From contig NZ_BMMM01000010.1 in assembly GCF_014645835.1 (NCBI RefSeq), positions 248,001 through 312,000 of the forward strand: a stretch of 64,000 nt of DNA. Direction: 5' to 3'. Positions within the stretch are counted from its first letter, which is position 1, and every line of letters starts with the position of its first letter. Of the stretch, positions 23,408-32,012 are shown piece after piece. Both the position numbers and the translations under genes were made by a program. The notes below the pieces were generated by a model. It did no database searches and was not told the DNA's origin. It saw only the letters and a list, made by a program, of their open reading frames with translations. The stretch is from Streptomyces albiflavescens (GTDB lineage: Bacteria; Actinomycetota; Actinomycetes; Streptomycetales; Streptomycetaceae).

Positions 23408-24037
23408 TCAGCCGTTCGCCGTGTCGGCCTTCAGGCCCTGCCGGTACACCTGCATCTTGGAACGGGTGCCGCACACCGCCATGGAGCACCAGCGGCCGGT
23501 GCGGTTGCGGGCACGGTCGTAGAAGGCCCACTCGCAGCGGTGGTCATGGCAGGACTTCAGCCGCTGCCAGGTGCCTTCCTTGGCCGCCTCGACGACGATC
23601 CCGAGGATCTGCCCGAACAGGCCCTGGGCGCCCGTGCGGGCGGGCCGCAGGCCGGGCAGGCCCACGTCGTCGAAGCCGAGGACCAGCGGGGAGTGCGCGG
23701 CGACGCGCTCGACGACGGCGCGGGCCGCCGGGTCGGGGGCACCGCCGTTGTTCTCCCGCAGCAACGCCCGCAGGGCCTCGCGGAGTTCGACCGCCCGCCT
23801 GCGGTCGGCCTCGGTGACACCGTCGGCGGCGCCGGGCGGACCGTACTCCTCAAGCCAGCGCGTGATCCCCCCGACGGTGGCGAACTCGTCGGGTCCGAAC
23901 TCCACGTTGAGGCTGTTGACGAAGGACTGCACCAGGGCGAGCCGACCGGGCGCGACCTCGCGGTTCCCCGGTTGCCGCACCCGCGGTCGTCCTGTCGGCT
24001 CACTCGACGCCGTGGCCTGTGCCGACATTCCGCTCAT
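23408..24037 (-). CDS. CGNR zinc-finger transcriptional regulator
   Basis: 209-aa regulator with the N-terminal ABATE-type stress-ligand domain (about 25-140, FVNSLNVEF ... ELREALRALL) and a C-terminal CGNR zinc finger with Cys/His ligands in CHDHRCEWAFYDRARNRTGRWC and a variant CGTRSK in place of CGNR; only the pattern is given. It is divergent from the MFS exporter gene, and a palindrome at 24049-24073 lies between them. Control of the exporter and of itself is the likely role. Two starts are possible (24037 or 24028); I chose the longer because it begins at the intergenic edge, but the second has the better GAGCGGA site. Confidence 0.85.
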   Translation of the reverse strand: MSGMSAQATASSEPTGRPRVRQPGNREVAPGRLALVQSFVNSLNVEFGPDEFATVGGITRWLEEYGPPGAADGVTEADRRRAVELREALRALLRENNGGAPDPAARAVVERVAAHSPLVLGFDDVGLPGLRPARTGAQGLFGQILGIVVEAAKEGTWQRLKSCHDHRCEWAFYDRARNRTGRWCSMAVCGTRSKMQVYRQGLKADTANG

Positions 24038-24048
24038 GCCGCAGACCT

Positions 24049-24073
24049 TACCGGTCACTCGCGTTGACCGGTA
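24049..24073. promoter_or_regulatory. Perfect palindrome between CGNR regulator and MFS exporter (operator candidate)
   Basis: TACCGGTCA (24049-24057) and TGACCGGTA (24065-24073) are exact inverted arms of 9 bp with a 7-bp spacer. Centre-to-centre spacing is 16 bp, about one and a half helical turns. It lies 12 bp before the CGNR start and 54 bp before the exporter start. The position in a divergent regulator/exporter pair suggests an autoregulatory operator for the CGNR protein. Confidence 0.6.
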
Positions 24074-24126
24074 TCCATCTCCACCGCTCCATCTCCACCT
24101 CCGTATCCCCCCACGAAAGGAATCCC

Positions 24127-25587
24127 ATGGCCGGGAACACCGGCGGGCGACCGCCGCTCCTTCTGCTGTGCACCGCACAGTTCATGCTCGCCCTCGACTT
24201 CGCCATCGTGAACGTCGCCCTTGGCGGCATGCAGCGCGACCTCGGCTTCACCGACAGCGGACTGCAGTGGGTCGTGGGCGCCTACGCGCTCTTCTACGGC
24301 GGGTTCCTGCTGCTCGGCGGCCGGGCCGGGGACGTCATCGGCCGCAAGCGGCTGTTCGTCACCGGGCTCACCGTCTTCACCCTCGCCTCGCTCGTCGGCG
24401 GCCTCGCCACCGCCCCGTTCGTCCTGGTCGCCGCCCGCGCGCTGCAGGGTCTGGCGGCAGCGGCGGTCTCCCCGGCCGTCCTCGCGCTGATCGCCGCCGG
24501 GTTCCCGGAAGGCAAGGAGCGTGTGAAGGCGATGGGTGTCTTCGGCGCGGTCTCCTCCGCCGGCTTCTCCGGCGGTGTCGCGGCCGGCGGTCTGCTCACC
24601 GAGTACATCAGCTGGCGTGCGGTGATGCTGGTCAACCTGCCGGTCGGCATCGTCCTGGTCGCGCTCGCCGCGCGGAAGCTCGTCGCCGACCACATCCAGA
24701 CCCGGGCCACGCGTCTCGACGTGCCCGGCGCGGTCCTCGTCACCTCCGCGATGTGCGCGTTCAGCTACGGCCTGACCGTCGCCTCGGACAAGGGCTGGGG
24801 CGCGACCCCGGTCATCGTCTCCCTGACGGCCGGCGCCGTGCTGCTGATCGCCTTCCTGGTGGTGCAGACCCGGGTCTCCACGCCGCTCGTGCCGCTGTCG
24901 ATCTTCCGCAACCGCAGCCTGTCCTCCGGCAACGCGATCGCGTTCCTGTCGGGCGGTGTGATGTCGGTGTCCACCTTCTTCATCACCCTGTACCTGCAGC
25001 AGGTGCTCCACTACTCCTCCGTCAAGACCGGACTCGCCTTCTTCCCGCAGGCGTTCGTTGTGTTCCTCGCCAGCGTCCCGGTGATCCGCCTGACCGAGAA
25101 GCTGGGCGCGCGCAACACGCTGACCCTCGGCGGTGTGTTCCTCGCCGCGGGCGGGGCGCTGCTCGCGCAGGTCACGGCGGACAGCTCGTACCTGCTGGTG
25201 GTGCTGCCCGGCGGTGTCCTGCTCGGCCTGGGTGTGACGGTCATGATGATCACCACGGCCGTCGCCGCGACCAGCGGGGTCAGCGGACCGCAGATGGGTC
25301 TCGCCTCCGGCCTGTACAACTCCAGCCGCCAGCTGGGCGTGGGCCTGTGCCTCGCCCTGGGCGTGGCGCTCGCCGGCATCGCGCACGGCGCGGTCCGGGC
25401 CATCCCGATCGACGGCTTCCGCGCGGCGTTCTGGTTCACCGCCGCGCTCTCCGTCGGCATCGTCGCGGTCTCGGCCCTCGGCCTGCGCGGCACGGCGGTC
25501 GCCACGGCAGCCCGCCCGCAGGCCGACGCGGCCCCGGGCAAGGAGGCCCTGGGCACCCCGGCCGAGGCGCCGGTGGCGGCCCAGTAG
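24127..25587 (+). CDS. MFS exporter, DHA2 (EmrB/QacA) family
   Basis: 486-aa transporter with about 14 predicted membrane segments, the size and count of the DHA2 drug:proton antiporter group. The first helix contains LDFAIVNVAL, close to the family motif LDxTIVNVAL. The cytoplasmic loop GRAGDVIGRKRLF between helices 2 and 3 matches MFS motif A. The C-terminus is an Ala/Pro-rich tail. The RBS is GAAAGGA. Probably exports a product of the cluster and gives self-resistance; it is divergent from the CGNR regulator and shares the palindrome at 24049-24073 with it. Confidence 0.93.
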   Translation: MAGNTGGRPPLLLLCTAQFMLALDFAIVNVALGGMQRDLGFTDSGLQWVVGAYALFYGGFLLLGGRAGDVIGRKRLFVTGLTVFTLASLVGGLATAPFVLVAARALQGLAAAAVSPAVLALIAAGFPEGKERVKAMGVFGAVSSAGFSGGVAAGGLLTEYISWRAVMLVNLPVGIVLVALAARKLVADHIQTRATRLDVPGAVLVTSAMCAFSYGLTVASDKGWGATPVIVSLTAGAVLLIAFLVVQTRVSTPLVPLSIFRNRSLSSGNAIAFLSGGVMSVSTFFITLYLQQVLHYSSVKTGLAFFPQAFVVFLASVPVIRLTEKLGARNTLTLGGVFLAAGGALLAQVTADSSYLLVVLPGGVLLGLGVTVMMITTAVAATSGVSGPQMGLASGLYNSSRQLGVGLCLALGVALAGIAHGAVRAIPIDGFRAAFWFTAALSVGIVAVSALGLRGTAVATAARPQADAAPGKEALGTPAEAPVAAQ

Positions 25588-25698
25588 TCCACCGGCGGTT
25601 CGCCGCCGTCCCCCGCGCGCGGCCGGCCCTCGCTCCCCCGGAGGGCCGGCCGCCGCGCCCATCCGGTACACGCATGCGGAGAGGATCAGGAACGAGCC

Positions 25699-26877
25699 AT
25701 GACTCACATACTCGTCGCGGGCGGCGGCATCGGCGGACTGGCCGTCGCGCTGGGCCAGGCCCGCAGCGGACACCGGGTGACGGTCCTGGAGAGCCGCCCC
25801 GAGTTCAGCGAGATCGGCGCCGGAATCCAGCTGGCACCCAACGCCTTCCACGCGCTGGACGCCCTCGGTGTCCGCGACGCCGTGGCCGACCGCGCCGACT
25901 TCATCGACGAACTCCGCTTCATGGACGGTACGACCGGACACCGGGTCGCCGCGATGCTGCTGACCGGCGGCTACCGCACCCGCTTCGGCAACCCCTACGC
26001 CGTCGTACACCGCGCAGACCTGCACCGTGCCCTGCTCGACGGCTGCCGGGAGTCGGGTGTGGAGCTGATCGCCGGTCAGCGCGTGACCCGCTACGAGCAC
26101 TCCGACGGCCACGTGACCGCGACGACCGCCACCGGCGACCGCTTCCGCGGCCAGGCGCTCATAGGCGCCGACGGCCTGCGCTCCGCCGTACGCGAGCAGC
26201 TCGTCGGCGACGGCGCGCCGCGCGTCTCCGGCCACACCATCTACCGCTCCGTCATCCCGATGTCCGAGGTCCCCGAGCGACTGCGGACCCGGGCCGTGAC
26301 CCTGTGGGCGGGCCCGAAGTGGCACTTCGTGCACTATCCCATCGGCACCGGCGCCTACCTCAACCTCGCCGCCACCCGCGACGACGGCGCCGTCCACGAG
26401 ATCACCGGAACCCCCGCCCCCCGCGAGCGGGTCCTCGCCGAGTTCGACGAACTGTCCGACGCCGCACGCCAGGTGCTTCAGCTCGGCCGGGACTGGCGGA
26501 TCTGGGTGTTGTGCGACCGCGACCCGGTCGAGACCTGGGTGGACGGCCGGGTGGCACTGGCCGGCGACGCCGCCCACCCGATGCTCCAGTACGCCGCCCA
26601 GGGTGCCTGCATGGCCCTGGAGGACGCGGTGGTGCTCGCCGCGCTGCTGCGCTGCGACCCGGCCGACGTCTCCCAGCGCCTGGAGAAGTACAACGGCGTA
26701 CGGCGCGAGCGCACCGCCCGCACCACGCTCACCGCCCGCTGGATGGGCAGCGAGCTGTACCACGCGGCCGGTGCCCGCGCCGCCGAGCGCGACGCGCTGC
26801 TCGCCTCGCACTCCGCCGAGGACCTGTACGACGTGGTGTCCTGGCTGCACGGCGCCACCGACTTCACCACCGTTTGA
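25699..26877 (+). CDS. FAD-dependent aromatic monooxygenase
   Basis: 392-aa class A flavoprotein hydroxylase resembling salicylate 1- and 3-hydroxybenzoate 6-hydroxylases. The Rossmann motif VAGGGIGGLAVAL lies at residues 6-18, the DG motif in LIGADGLRSAVR near 155 and the second FAD motif in VALAGDAAHPMLQYAAQGACMALEDA around 288, quoted only to its conserved GD. It lies 111 bp after the exporter and may be cotranscribed. Because the window makes salicylate and 3-hydroxyanthranilate, an aromatic-ring hydroxylation of a precursor or product is a reasonable guess. Confidence 0.88.
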   Translation: MTHILVAGGGIGGLAVALGQARSGHRVTVLESRPEFSEIGAGIQLAPNAFHALDALGVRDAVADRADFIDELRFMDGTTGHRVAAMLLTGGYRTRFGNPYAVVHRADLHRALLDGCRESGVELIAGQRVTRYEHSDGHVTATTATGDRFRGQALIGADGLRSAVREQLVGDGAPRVSGHTIYRSVIPMSEVPERLRTRAVTLWAGPKWHFVHYPIGTGAYLNLAATRDDGAVHEITGTPAPRERVLAEFDELSDAARQVLQLGRDWRIWVLCDRDPVETWVDGRVALAGDAAHPMLQYAAQGACMALEDAVVLAALLRCDPADVSQRLEKYNGVRRERTARTTLTARWMGSELYHAAGARAAERDALLASHSAEDLYDVVSWLHGATDFTTV

Positions 26878-26901
26878 CGCGCACGGAAGGCAGATGCCCG
26901 T

Positions 26902-27477
26902 ATGGCCGCCCAGCACGACGACGCCAAAATGCTGCACTTTCCCGCCGAGGAGGACCTGGAGAACTGGCTCGAAGAACATCACGCACTGTCGAGCGGGGTG
27001 TGGCTGAAAATCGCAAAGAAGGGTTCCGGAATTCCCTCGGTCAATTCCACCCAGGCCCTCGACGTGGCCCTGTGCTACGGCTGGATTCCGGGCCAGCGCA
27101 AATCGCTGGACGAGCGTTTCTTCCTGCAGAAGCTCACCCCTCGCCGGCCGCGCAGCGTGTGGTCGATGGTCAACATCCGCAAGGTCGAGGCGCTGATCGA
27201 AGCCGGGCGGATGCGCGAGCCGGGCCTGGCGGAGATCCGGGCCGCGCAGGCCGACGGCCGCTGGGCCGCCGCCTACGAATCACAGGCCCTCGCCGAAGTG
27301 CCGGAGGATCTGGCGGCCGTGCTGAGCGAACGGCCGGGCGCCACCGAGCGGTTCGAACGGCTTGACCGCACCAAGCGCTACGGCCTGATGCTGCCGCTCC
27401 TCAAGGCGGTCGGCGAGCAGAACCGGGCCGCCCAGCTGAAGAAGATCATGCAGAAGCTGGAGTCCGCCGAGAGCTGA
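26902..27477 (+). CDS. YdeI/OmpD-associated family protein
   Basis: 191-aa protein of the YdeI/OmpdA family. Recognised by the start FPAEEDLENWLEEHHA, the KIAKKGSGIPSVN stretch, the central ALDVALCYGWIPGQRKSLD and LTPRRPRSVWSMVN, and a Lys-rich C-terminal helix. Members are widespread and sometimes annotated as bacteriocin-protection proteins, but no biochemical function is settled. RBS GGAAGG fits the ATG. It begins 24 bp after the monooxygenase gene. Its base composition is slightly less GC-rich at the start (AAAATGCTGCACTTTCC) than its neighbours. Confidence 0.75.
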   Translation: MAAQHDDAKMLHFPAEEDLENWLEEHHALSSGVWLKIAKKGSGIPSVNSTQALDVALCYGWIPGQRKSLDERFFLQKLTPRRPRSVWSMVNIRKVEALIEAGRMREPGLAEIRAAQADGRWAAAYESQALAEVPEDLAAVLSERPGATERFERLDRTKRYGLMLPLLKAVGEQNRAAQLKKIMQKLESAES

Positions 27478-27607
27478 AGCCCCAAAAGCGGTCACCCAAG
27501 TAGCCGTCGCCCGGCTCCACACAGCGGGCGGCGGCTTCTCGCTTCCATAAAGGATCCGTCACCGCACACCCCCGGCTTCCGGCATTCCGGAAACTATTCT
27601 TCCCGGC

Positions 27608-28339
27608 ATGACTCTTCACGTACGCCATTGGGGCACGGGCGACCACGTCGCCGTACTCGTCCACGGAATGCTGAGCAATGGGGAATGCTGGTGGGAAATC
27701 GGCCCGGCGCTGGCCGAGCGCGGCTATCGGGTGGTGGCCGTGGATCTCCCCGGCCACGGCCTCTCCCCCGCCGACCCCGACGCCGACCTGGACAGCTTCG
27801 TCACCGCTCTCCTGAAGTCCGTACCGACCGTTCCGGCGCTCGCCGTCGGCCACTCGATGGGGGCCTTCGTGCTCGCCTCCGCCCTGGACCGGCTGGCCCC
27901 CGAGCGGGTGGTGTACGTCGACACGCCCTTCGGCCCCAGCCGGGCCGACTTCGACTCCCCGACGCTCACCGCGGCGTACACCAAGGCGAAGGAGCGCCGT
28001 ACGCTCGACGCCCTCGACCGGCAGGAACCCGGCTGGCAGCAGCAGGACCGGGTCGTCGAGGCGCGGGCGGCCGAGCAGTTCGACGTGGCCACCTCGGTGA
28101 GCCTGCTCGCCTCGGTGGCCGGGATGGACTTCGCCCCGCCGGAGCACGTCCCCTCGCTGATGATCCGCCCCGAGCCCAGCCGCTTCGTCCCGCCGGCCGC
28201 GGTCGAGCAGCTGACGGCCCGGGGCGTACAGGTGCGGTCGGTCGAGGGGGGCGGGCACATCACCTGGTACGGCCACCACACGGAGTTCATGACGGCGCTC
28301 GACGGCTGGCTTGCGGAGCCGCTGCCGAAGGCCGCCTGA
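27608..28339 (+). CDS. Alpha/beta hydrolase
   Basis: 243-aa hydrolase. The oxyanion region VLVHGMLSNGECWWEIGP is near residue 17, the nucleophile elbow GHSMGAF (Ser) near 88, and the C-terminal catalytic His in EGGGHITWYGHH near 218. No thioesterase-specific feature is visible, so a release or editing role in the cluster is only one option. It is separated by 130 bp from the YdeI-like gene and ends before a hairpin terminator shared with the convergent NRPS-like gene. Confidence 0.85.
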   Translation: MTLHVRHWGTGDHVAVLVHGMLSNGECWWEIGPALAERGYRVVAVDLPGHGLSPADPDADLDSFVTALLKSVPTVPALAVGHSMGAFVLASALDRLAPERVVYVDTPFGPSRADFDSPTLTAAYTKAKERRTLDALDRQEPGWQQQDRVVEARAAEQFDVATSVSLLASVAGMDFAPPEHVPSLMIRPEPSRFVPPAAVEQLTARGVQVRSVEGGGHITWYGHHTEFMTALDGWLAEPLPKAA

Positions 28340-28371
28340 AGCGTCCCCCGTACGCCCGCCCCTGTACGCCC

Positions 28372-28403
28372 AGAGCCCCACCGGTCGAAACCGGCGGGGC
28401 TCT
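28372..28403. terminator. Bidirectional hairpin terminator between convergent genes
   Basis: Arms AGAGCCCCACCGGT (28372-28385) and ACCGGCGGGGCTCT (28390-28403) pair with one A-C mismatch around a CGAA tetraloop. The hairpin lies between the hydrolase stop (28339) and the stop of the minus-strand NRPS-like gene (28420), where it can end both transcripts. Confidence 0.75.
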
Positions 28404-28419
28404 CTGATGTGGTGTCCGG

Positions 28420-30771
28420 TCAGGCGGCGGCTGCCGGGACCCGGTCCGCGACCAGGGCCGCCATCCTCGCCACGGTCGGCTCGTCGAAGAGGTCGACGAT
28501 CTCGATGTCCACCACGAACCGCTTGCGCACCAGGTCGGTCAGCCGGGCGGCGCGCAGCGAATCCCCGCCCAGTTCGAAGAAGTTGTCCTGCACGCCCACG
28601 CCGTCGAGTTCCAGCACCTCGGTCCACAGCCTGAGCAGCGCCTCCTCCAGCTCCCCGGCGGGGGCCTGGTACGGGGTGTCGATCTCGGGGCGCGAGCGCG
28701 GCGGCTCGGGCAGGGCGGCCCGGTCGATCTTGCCGTTGACGCTGAGGGGCAGCCCGCCGATGACGTACACGGCCGGGACCATGAACGACGGCAGCCGCTG
28801 GGACAGCCCGCGACGGATGTCGCGCACCGACGGCACGGTCCCCTGGCTGGGCTCGACGTAGGCGGTCAGCTGGACGTCGCCCTGCCCGTCCTGACGGGCG
28901 AGTACGGCGGCCTGGTCGACCCCCGGCAGGGTGGTGAGGACGACCTCGATCTCGCCGAGGTGAACCCGGTTGCCGCGCACCTTGACCTGGTTGTCGGTGC
29001 GGCCGACGATCTCGATGCTGCCGTCCGGCCAGTACCGGGCCAGGTCTCCGGTGCGGTACATCACGGGGTGGCGGGCGGGGTCGATCGGGTTGCGGATCCA
29101 CTTCTCGGCGGTGGCCTCCGGACGGCCCAGGTAGCCGGCCGAGAGGCTGACGCCGGCGATGCACAGCTCGCCGACGAGGCCCGGCGGCAGCGGGCGCAGC
29201 TCCTCGTCGAGGACGTACGTGGTGACGTTGGTGGTGGGGCGGCCGATCGGCGGCAGCCGGCGATCCCTGCCCTGAGCGCCCAGTTGCTCGCCGAGTTCGG
29301 TGATGTCGCAGCTGGCGACGACGGTGGCCTCCGCCGAGCCGTAGAGGTTGATCAGCCGGAACGGCAGGCCGGCCGGGGGCCAGGACTGGATGCGCTCGCC
29401 GCACACCCGGATGTTCTCGAGCGGGGTGCCCTCGGGCCACTCCAGGCGCCACAGCCGCTCGGCCATCGGCTTCATCAGCAGGGTGGTGGTGATGCCCTCG
29501 CGCAGGAACCACTCCTGGAGGCGGTGCTCGGAGGAGACCACCGACACGTCGGGAATGTGCACGGTCCCGCCGCGGGCGAGGACGGGGAAGCATTCGACCT
29601 CGATCATCCCGTAGCCGGGGGCGGCGAGCCAGGTGCCCTGGGAGGCGGCGGTCATACCGCACAGTTCGGCCATGCTGTGGATCAGGTTGCGGGCGGCGCC
29701 GAAGCGGACCATGACGGCCTTCGGGGCACCGGTGGAGCCGGAGGTGTAGCAGATGTGGATCAGGTCGTCCGCGTCGACCGGCTCGCTCACCTCGGTGTCC
29801 GGCTCGGTGCGCCAGTCGTCGGTGTCCAGGGCGATCACCGGGGCGAGGCCGCTGACCTTGTCCGCATGGGCGGCGAGGGTCAGTACGACGGCGGCGGAGG
29901 CGTCCTTGATCATGTAGCGGACGCGGTCGGCGGGGAAGTCGCTGTCGAGCAGGATCGCCGCGCAGGCCAGCTTGAAGCAGGCCAGCTGGGCGACCAGGCT
30001 CTCCGCGCTGCGCGGGAAGCAGACGCCGACCCGGTCGCCGGGACGCACGCCCCGGGCGGCGAGCCGATGCGCCAACTGGTTGGCCCGGCCGTCGAGTTCG
30101 CGGTACGTGAGCCTAGTGCCGGGAAGGATCACCGCGAGCGCGTCGGGGGAGCGGCGCGCGTGCTCGGCGACCAGCTCGTGGAAGTACTCCGGGCCCACCG
30201 GCCCCTCGGTGTCGTTCCACTCCACCAAGGTGCGGTGCAGCTCCTCGTCGGTCAGCAGGGCGATGTCCCGGACGGTGCCGTCCGCGTCGGCCGCCAGGGC
30301 GGCGAGGATCCGCTCCAGGTGGCGGGCGTACTGGTCGGCGGCCTCGGCGTCGAACTCGTCACTGTCCAGGGCGAGTTCCAGGCCCTCGCCGGTCGCGGAG
30401 AGGGTCAGCGCGGCGAGCGCCGCCGACGCGGGCCCGGTGGCGTCGACGGCAGCGTGCGCCGGCCGTCCGGTGCCGCCCTCTTCGGCGACGGGGGCCTCGG
30501 GTACGGCGCGCAGGAGATCCCCGGCAGTGGTCGGTCCGTCGACGCGGAGCGCGACCGTCTCGGTGGCGCCCGGCTGCCGGCGGCGGCCTATCAGCAGGTC
30601 GGTCTCTCCCGAGTACTTGTGCACGAGCGCCGCCAGGGCGGCCGTCGCGTACACCTCGGACCGCTCGGCGACGACCGCGGGGGCGTCGATGGCACGCCGG
30701 TGCAGCGCGCCGCTCCGCGCGCCGTCCAGGACGCGCGCCAGGGGCAGGGACGAACTCGTGGTGACAGCCAC
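28420..30771 (-). CDS. NRPS-like protein: vestigial C, adenylation and thiolation domains
   Basis: 783-aa protein. Residues 1-190 look like the C-terminal lobe of a condensation domain (ending DIALLTDEELHRTLVEWND) without the HHxxxDG active site. The adenylation domain (about 195-690) has CYTSGSTGAPKAV, NLYGSAEATV, YRTGDLARYWPDG and the final Lys in LSVNGKIDR. At the position of the Asp that binds the alpha-amino group in ordinary A domains, alignment by eye gives Gly (APGYGMIEVECFP), so a substrate without an alpha-amino acid head is likely. The carrier domain has DNFFELGGDSLRA. GTG start with AGAGGA upstream. Last gene of the operon; activation of 3-hydroxyanthranilate or another aromatic acid is my best guess. 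Confidence 0.85.
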   Translation of the reverse strand: MAVTTSSSLPLARVLDGARSGALHRRAIDAPAVVAERSEVYATAALAALVHKYSGETDLLIGRRRQPGATETVALRVDGPTTAGDLLRAVPEAPVAEEGGTGRPAHAAVDATGPASAALAALTLSATGEGLELALDSDEFDAEAADQYARHLERILAALAADADGTVRDIALLTDEELHRTLVEWNDTEGPVGPEYFHELVAEHARRSPDALAVILPGTRLTYRELDGRANQLAHRLAARGVRPGDRVGVCFPRSAESLVAQLACFKLACAAILLDSDFPADRVRYMIKDASAAVVLTLAAHADKVSGLAPVIALDTDDWRTEPDTEVSEPVDADDLIHICYTSGSTGAPKAVMVRFGAARNLIHSMAELCGMTAASQGTWLAAPGYGMIEVECFPVLARGGTVHIPDVSVVSSEHRLQEWFLREGITTTLLMKPMAERLWRLEWPEGTPLENIRVCGERIQSWPPAGLPFRLINLYGSAEATVVASCDITELGEQLGAQGRDRRLPPIGRPTTNVTTYVLDEELRPLPPGLVGELCIAGVSLSAGYLGRPEATAEKWIRNPIDPARHPVMYRTGDLARYWPDGSIEIVGRTDNQVKVRGNRVHLGEIEVVLTTLPGVDQAAVLARQDGQGDVQLTAYVEPSQGTVPSVRDIRRGLSQRLPSFMVPAVYVIGGLPLSVNGKIDRAALPEPPRSRPEIDTPYQAPAGELEEALLRLWTEVLELDGVGVQDNFFELGGDSLRAARLTDLVRKRFVVDIEIVDLFDEPTVARMAALVADRVPAAAA

Positions 30772-30821
30772 GGCATTGGTTCCTCTCGGGTGTTGTTCCG
30801 GGTGGACTACAGGGGGTGTGC

Positions 30822-31913
30822 TCAGGCGGCGGAGGCCCGGCGGGTGTCGATCGCCGCGGCCAGGTCGTCGACCATGTGGGCCGTGGTCGACCAGTCCACG
30901 CACGCGTCGGTGACGCTCTGGCCGTACACGAGGCGGTCGGTGCGGCCGAGTTGGAGGTCCTGGCGGCCCGCGGTGAGGAAGCTCTCGATCATGACGCCGG
31001 CGATCCCCTGCTCACCCGCGGCGATCCGGCGGGCGATGTCGGCGATGACGAGCGGCTGCCGCTCGTGGTCCTTGTTGCTGTTGCCGTGGCTGGCGTCGAC
31101 GATCAGCCGCTGCGGCAGACCGGCGGCGGCCAGTTCCTCCAGCGCGGCGGCGACCTGCGCGGGACCGTAGTTGGGACCGTCGGCACCACCGCGCAGCACC
31201 ACATGGCCGTCGGGGTTGCCCTGGGTCGCGACGACGGCCGCCCGGCCGTCACCGTCGATGCCCGGGTAGACATGGGCGCGGGAGGCGGCGACGACGGCGT
31301 CCACCGCGTCCCGGACCCCGCCGTCGGTCGTGTTCTTGAACCCGATCGGCATACCGAGGCCGCTGCAGAACTGGCGGTGCACCTGGCTCTGCACCGTACG
31401 CGCCCCGATGGCCCCCCAGGCGACCGCGTCGGCCAGGTACGGCGGGACCAGCGGGTCCAGGAACTCGCAGGCCACGGGCAGTCCCATGCCGGCGATCTGG
31501 GCCATCAGGCCGCGGGCGAGCCCCAGCCCGCCGGGCAGGTCGTGCGAACCGTCCAGGCCGGGGTCGCTGAGCAGCCCCTTCCAGCCGACCCGGGTACGCG
31601 GCTTCTCCACGTACACCCGCATGACGACGATCAGCTGATCCCGGCTCTCCGCGGCGAGCGCGGACAGCCGCTCGGCGTATCCGAGGGCGGCGTCCGGGTC
31701 GTGCACGGAACACGGGCCGGTGATGACGACCATGCGGTCGTCGTGGCCCGCGAGCACCCGGCCGATGTCGCGGCGGGCCAGCGCGGTGGTCTTCTTCGCG
31801 AGGGCGGACAGGGGGATCTGCGCACGCAGCGCGACCGGGCTGGGCAGCACCTGCGGGGGCGCCGGGGCGGCGGGGGCGTTCGGGGCGATGCTCGCGGTAC
31901 GAAAGGGAGTCAT
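30822..31913 (-). CDS. DAHP synthase, type I (AroF/G/H-like)
   Basis: 363-aa 3-deoxy-D-arabino-heptulosonate-7-phosphate synthase, first enzyme of the shikimate pathway. Signatures are VITGPCSVHDPDAAL, VMRVYVEKPRTRVGWKGL, PIGFKNTTDGG and DASHGNSNKDHERQ, all type I. Streptomyces housekeeping DAHP synthases are usually type II, so this additional copy most likely serves the cluster by raising chorismate supply, as in phenazine and benzoxazole clusters. It sits between KASIII-like and NRPS-like genes in the 11-gene operon, 50 bp from the latter. Confidence 0.93.
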   Translation of the reverse strand: MTPFRTASIAPNAPAAPAPPQVLPSPVALRAQIPLSALAKKTTALARRDIGRVLAGHDDRMVVITGPCSVHDPDAALGYAERLSALAAESRDQLIVVMRVYVEKPRTRVGWKGLLSDPGLDGSHDLPGGLGLARGLMAQIAGMGLPVACEFLDPLVPPYLADAVAWGAIGARTVQSQVHRQFCSGLGMPIGFKNTTDGGVRDAVDAVVAASRAHVYPGIDGDGRAAVVATQGNPDGHVVLRGGADGPNYGPAQVAAALEELAAAGLPQRLIVDASHGNSNKDHERQPLVIADIARRIAAGEQGIAGVMIESFLTAGRQDLQLGRTDRLVYGQSVTDACVDWSTTAHMVDDLAAAIDTRRASAA

Positions 31914-32012
31914 GGACGTGATCCGTTTCCTTGGGCGAAGGGTGCGGACGGGGCGGTGAAGGCCGTGTGGGGCGGCGGCGCCGGTCTGGTGCTGCGGGGG
32001 GCGCCGGGTCGC

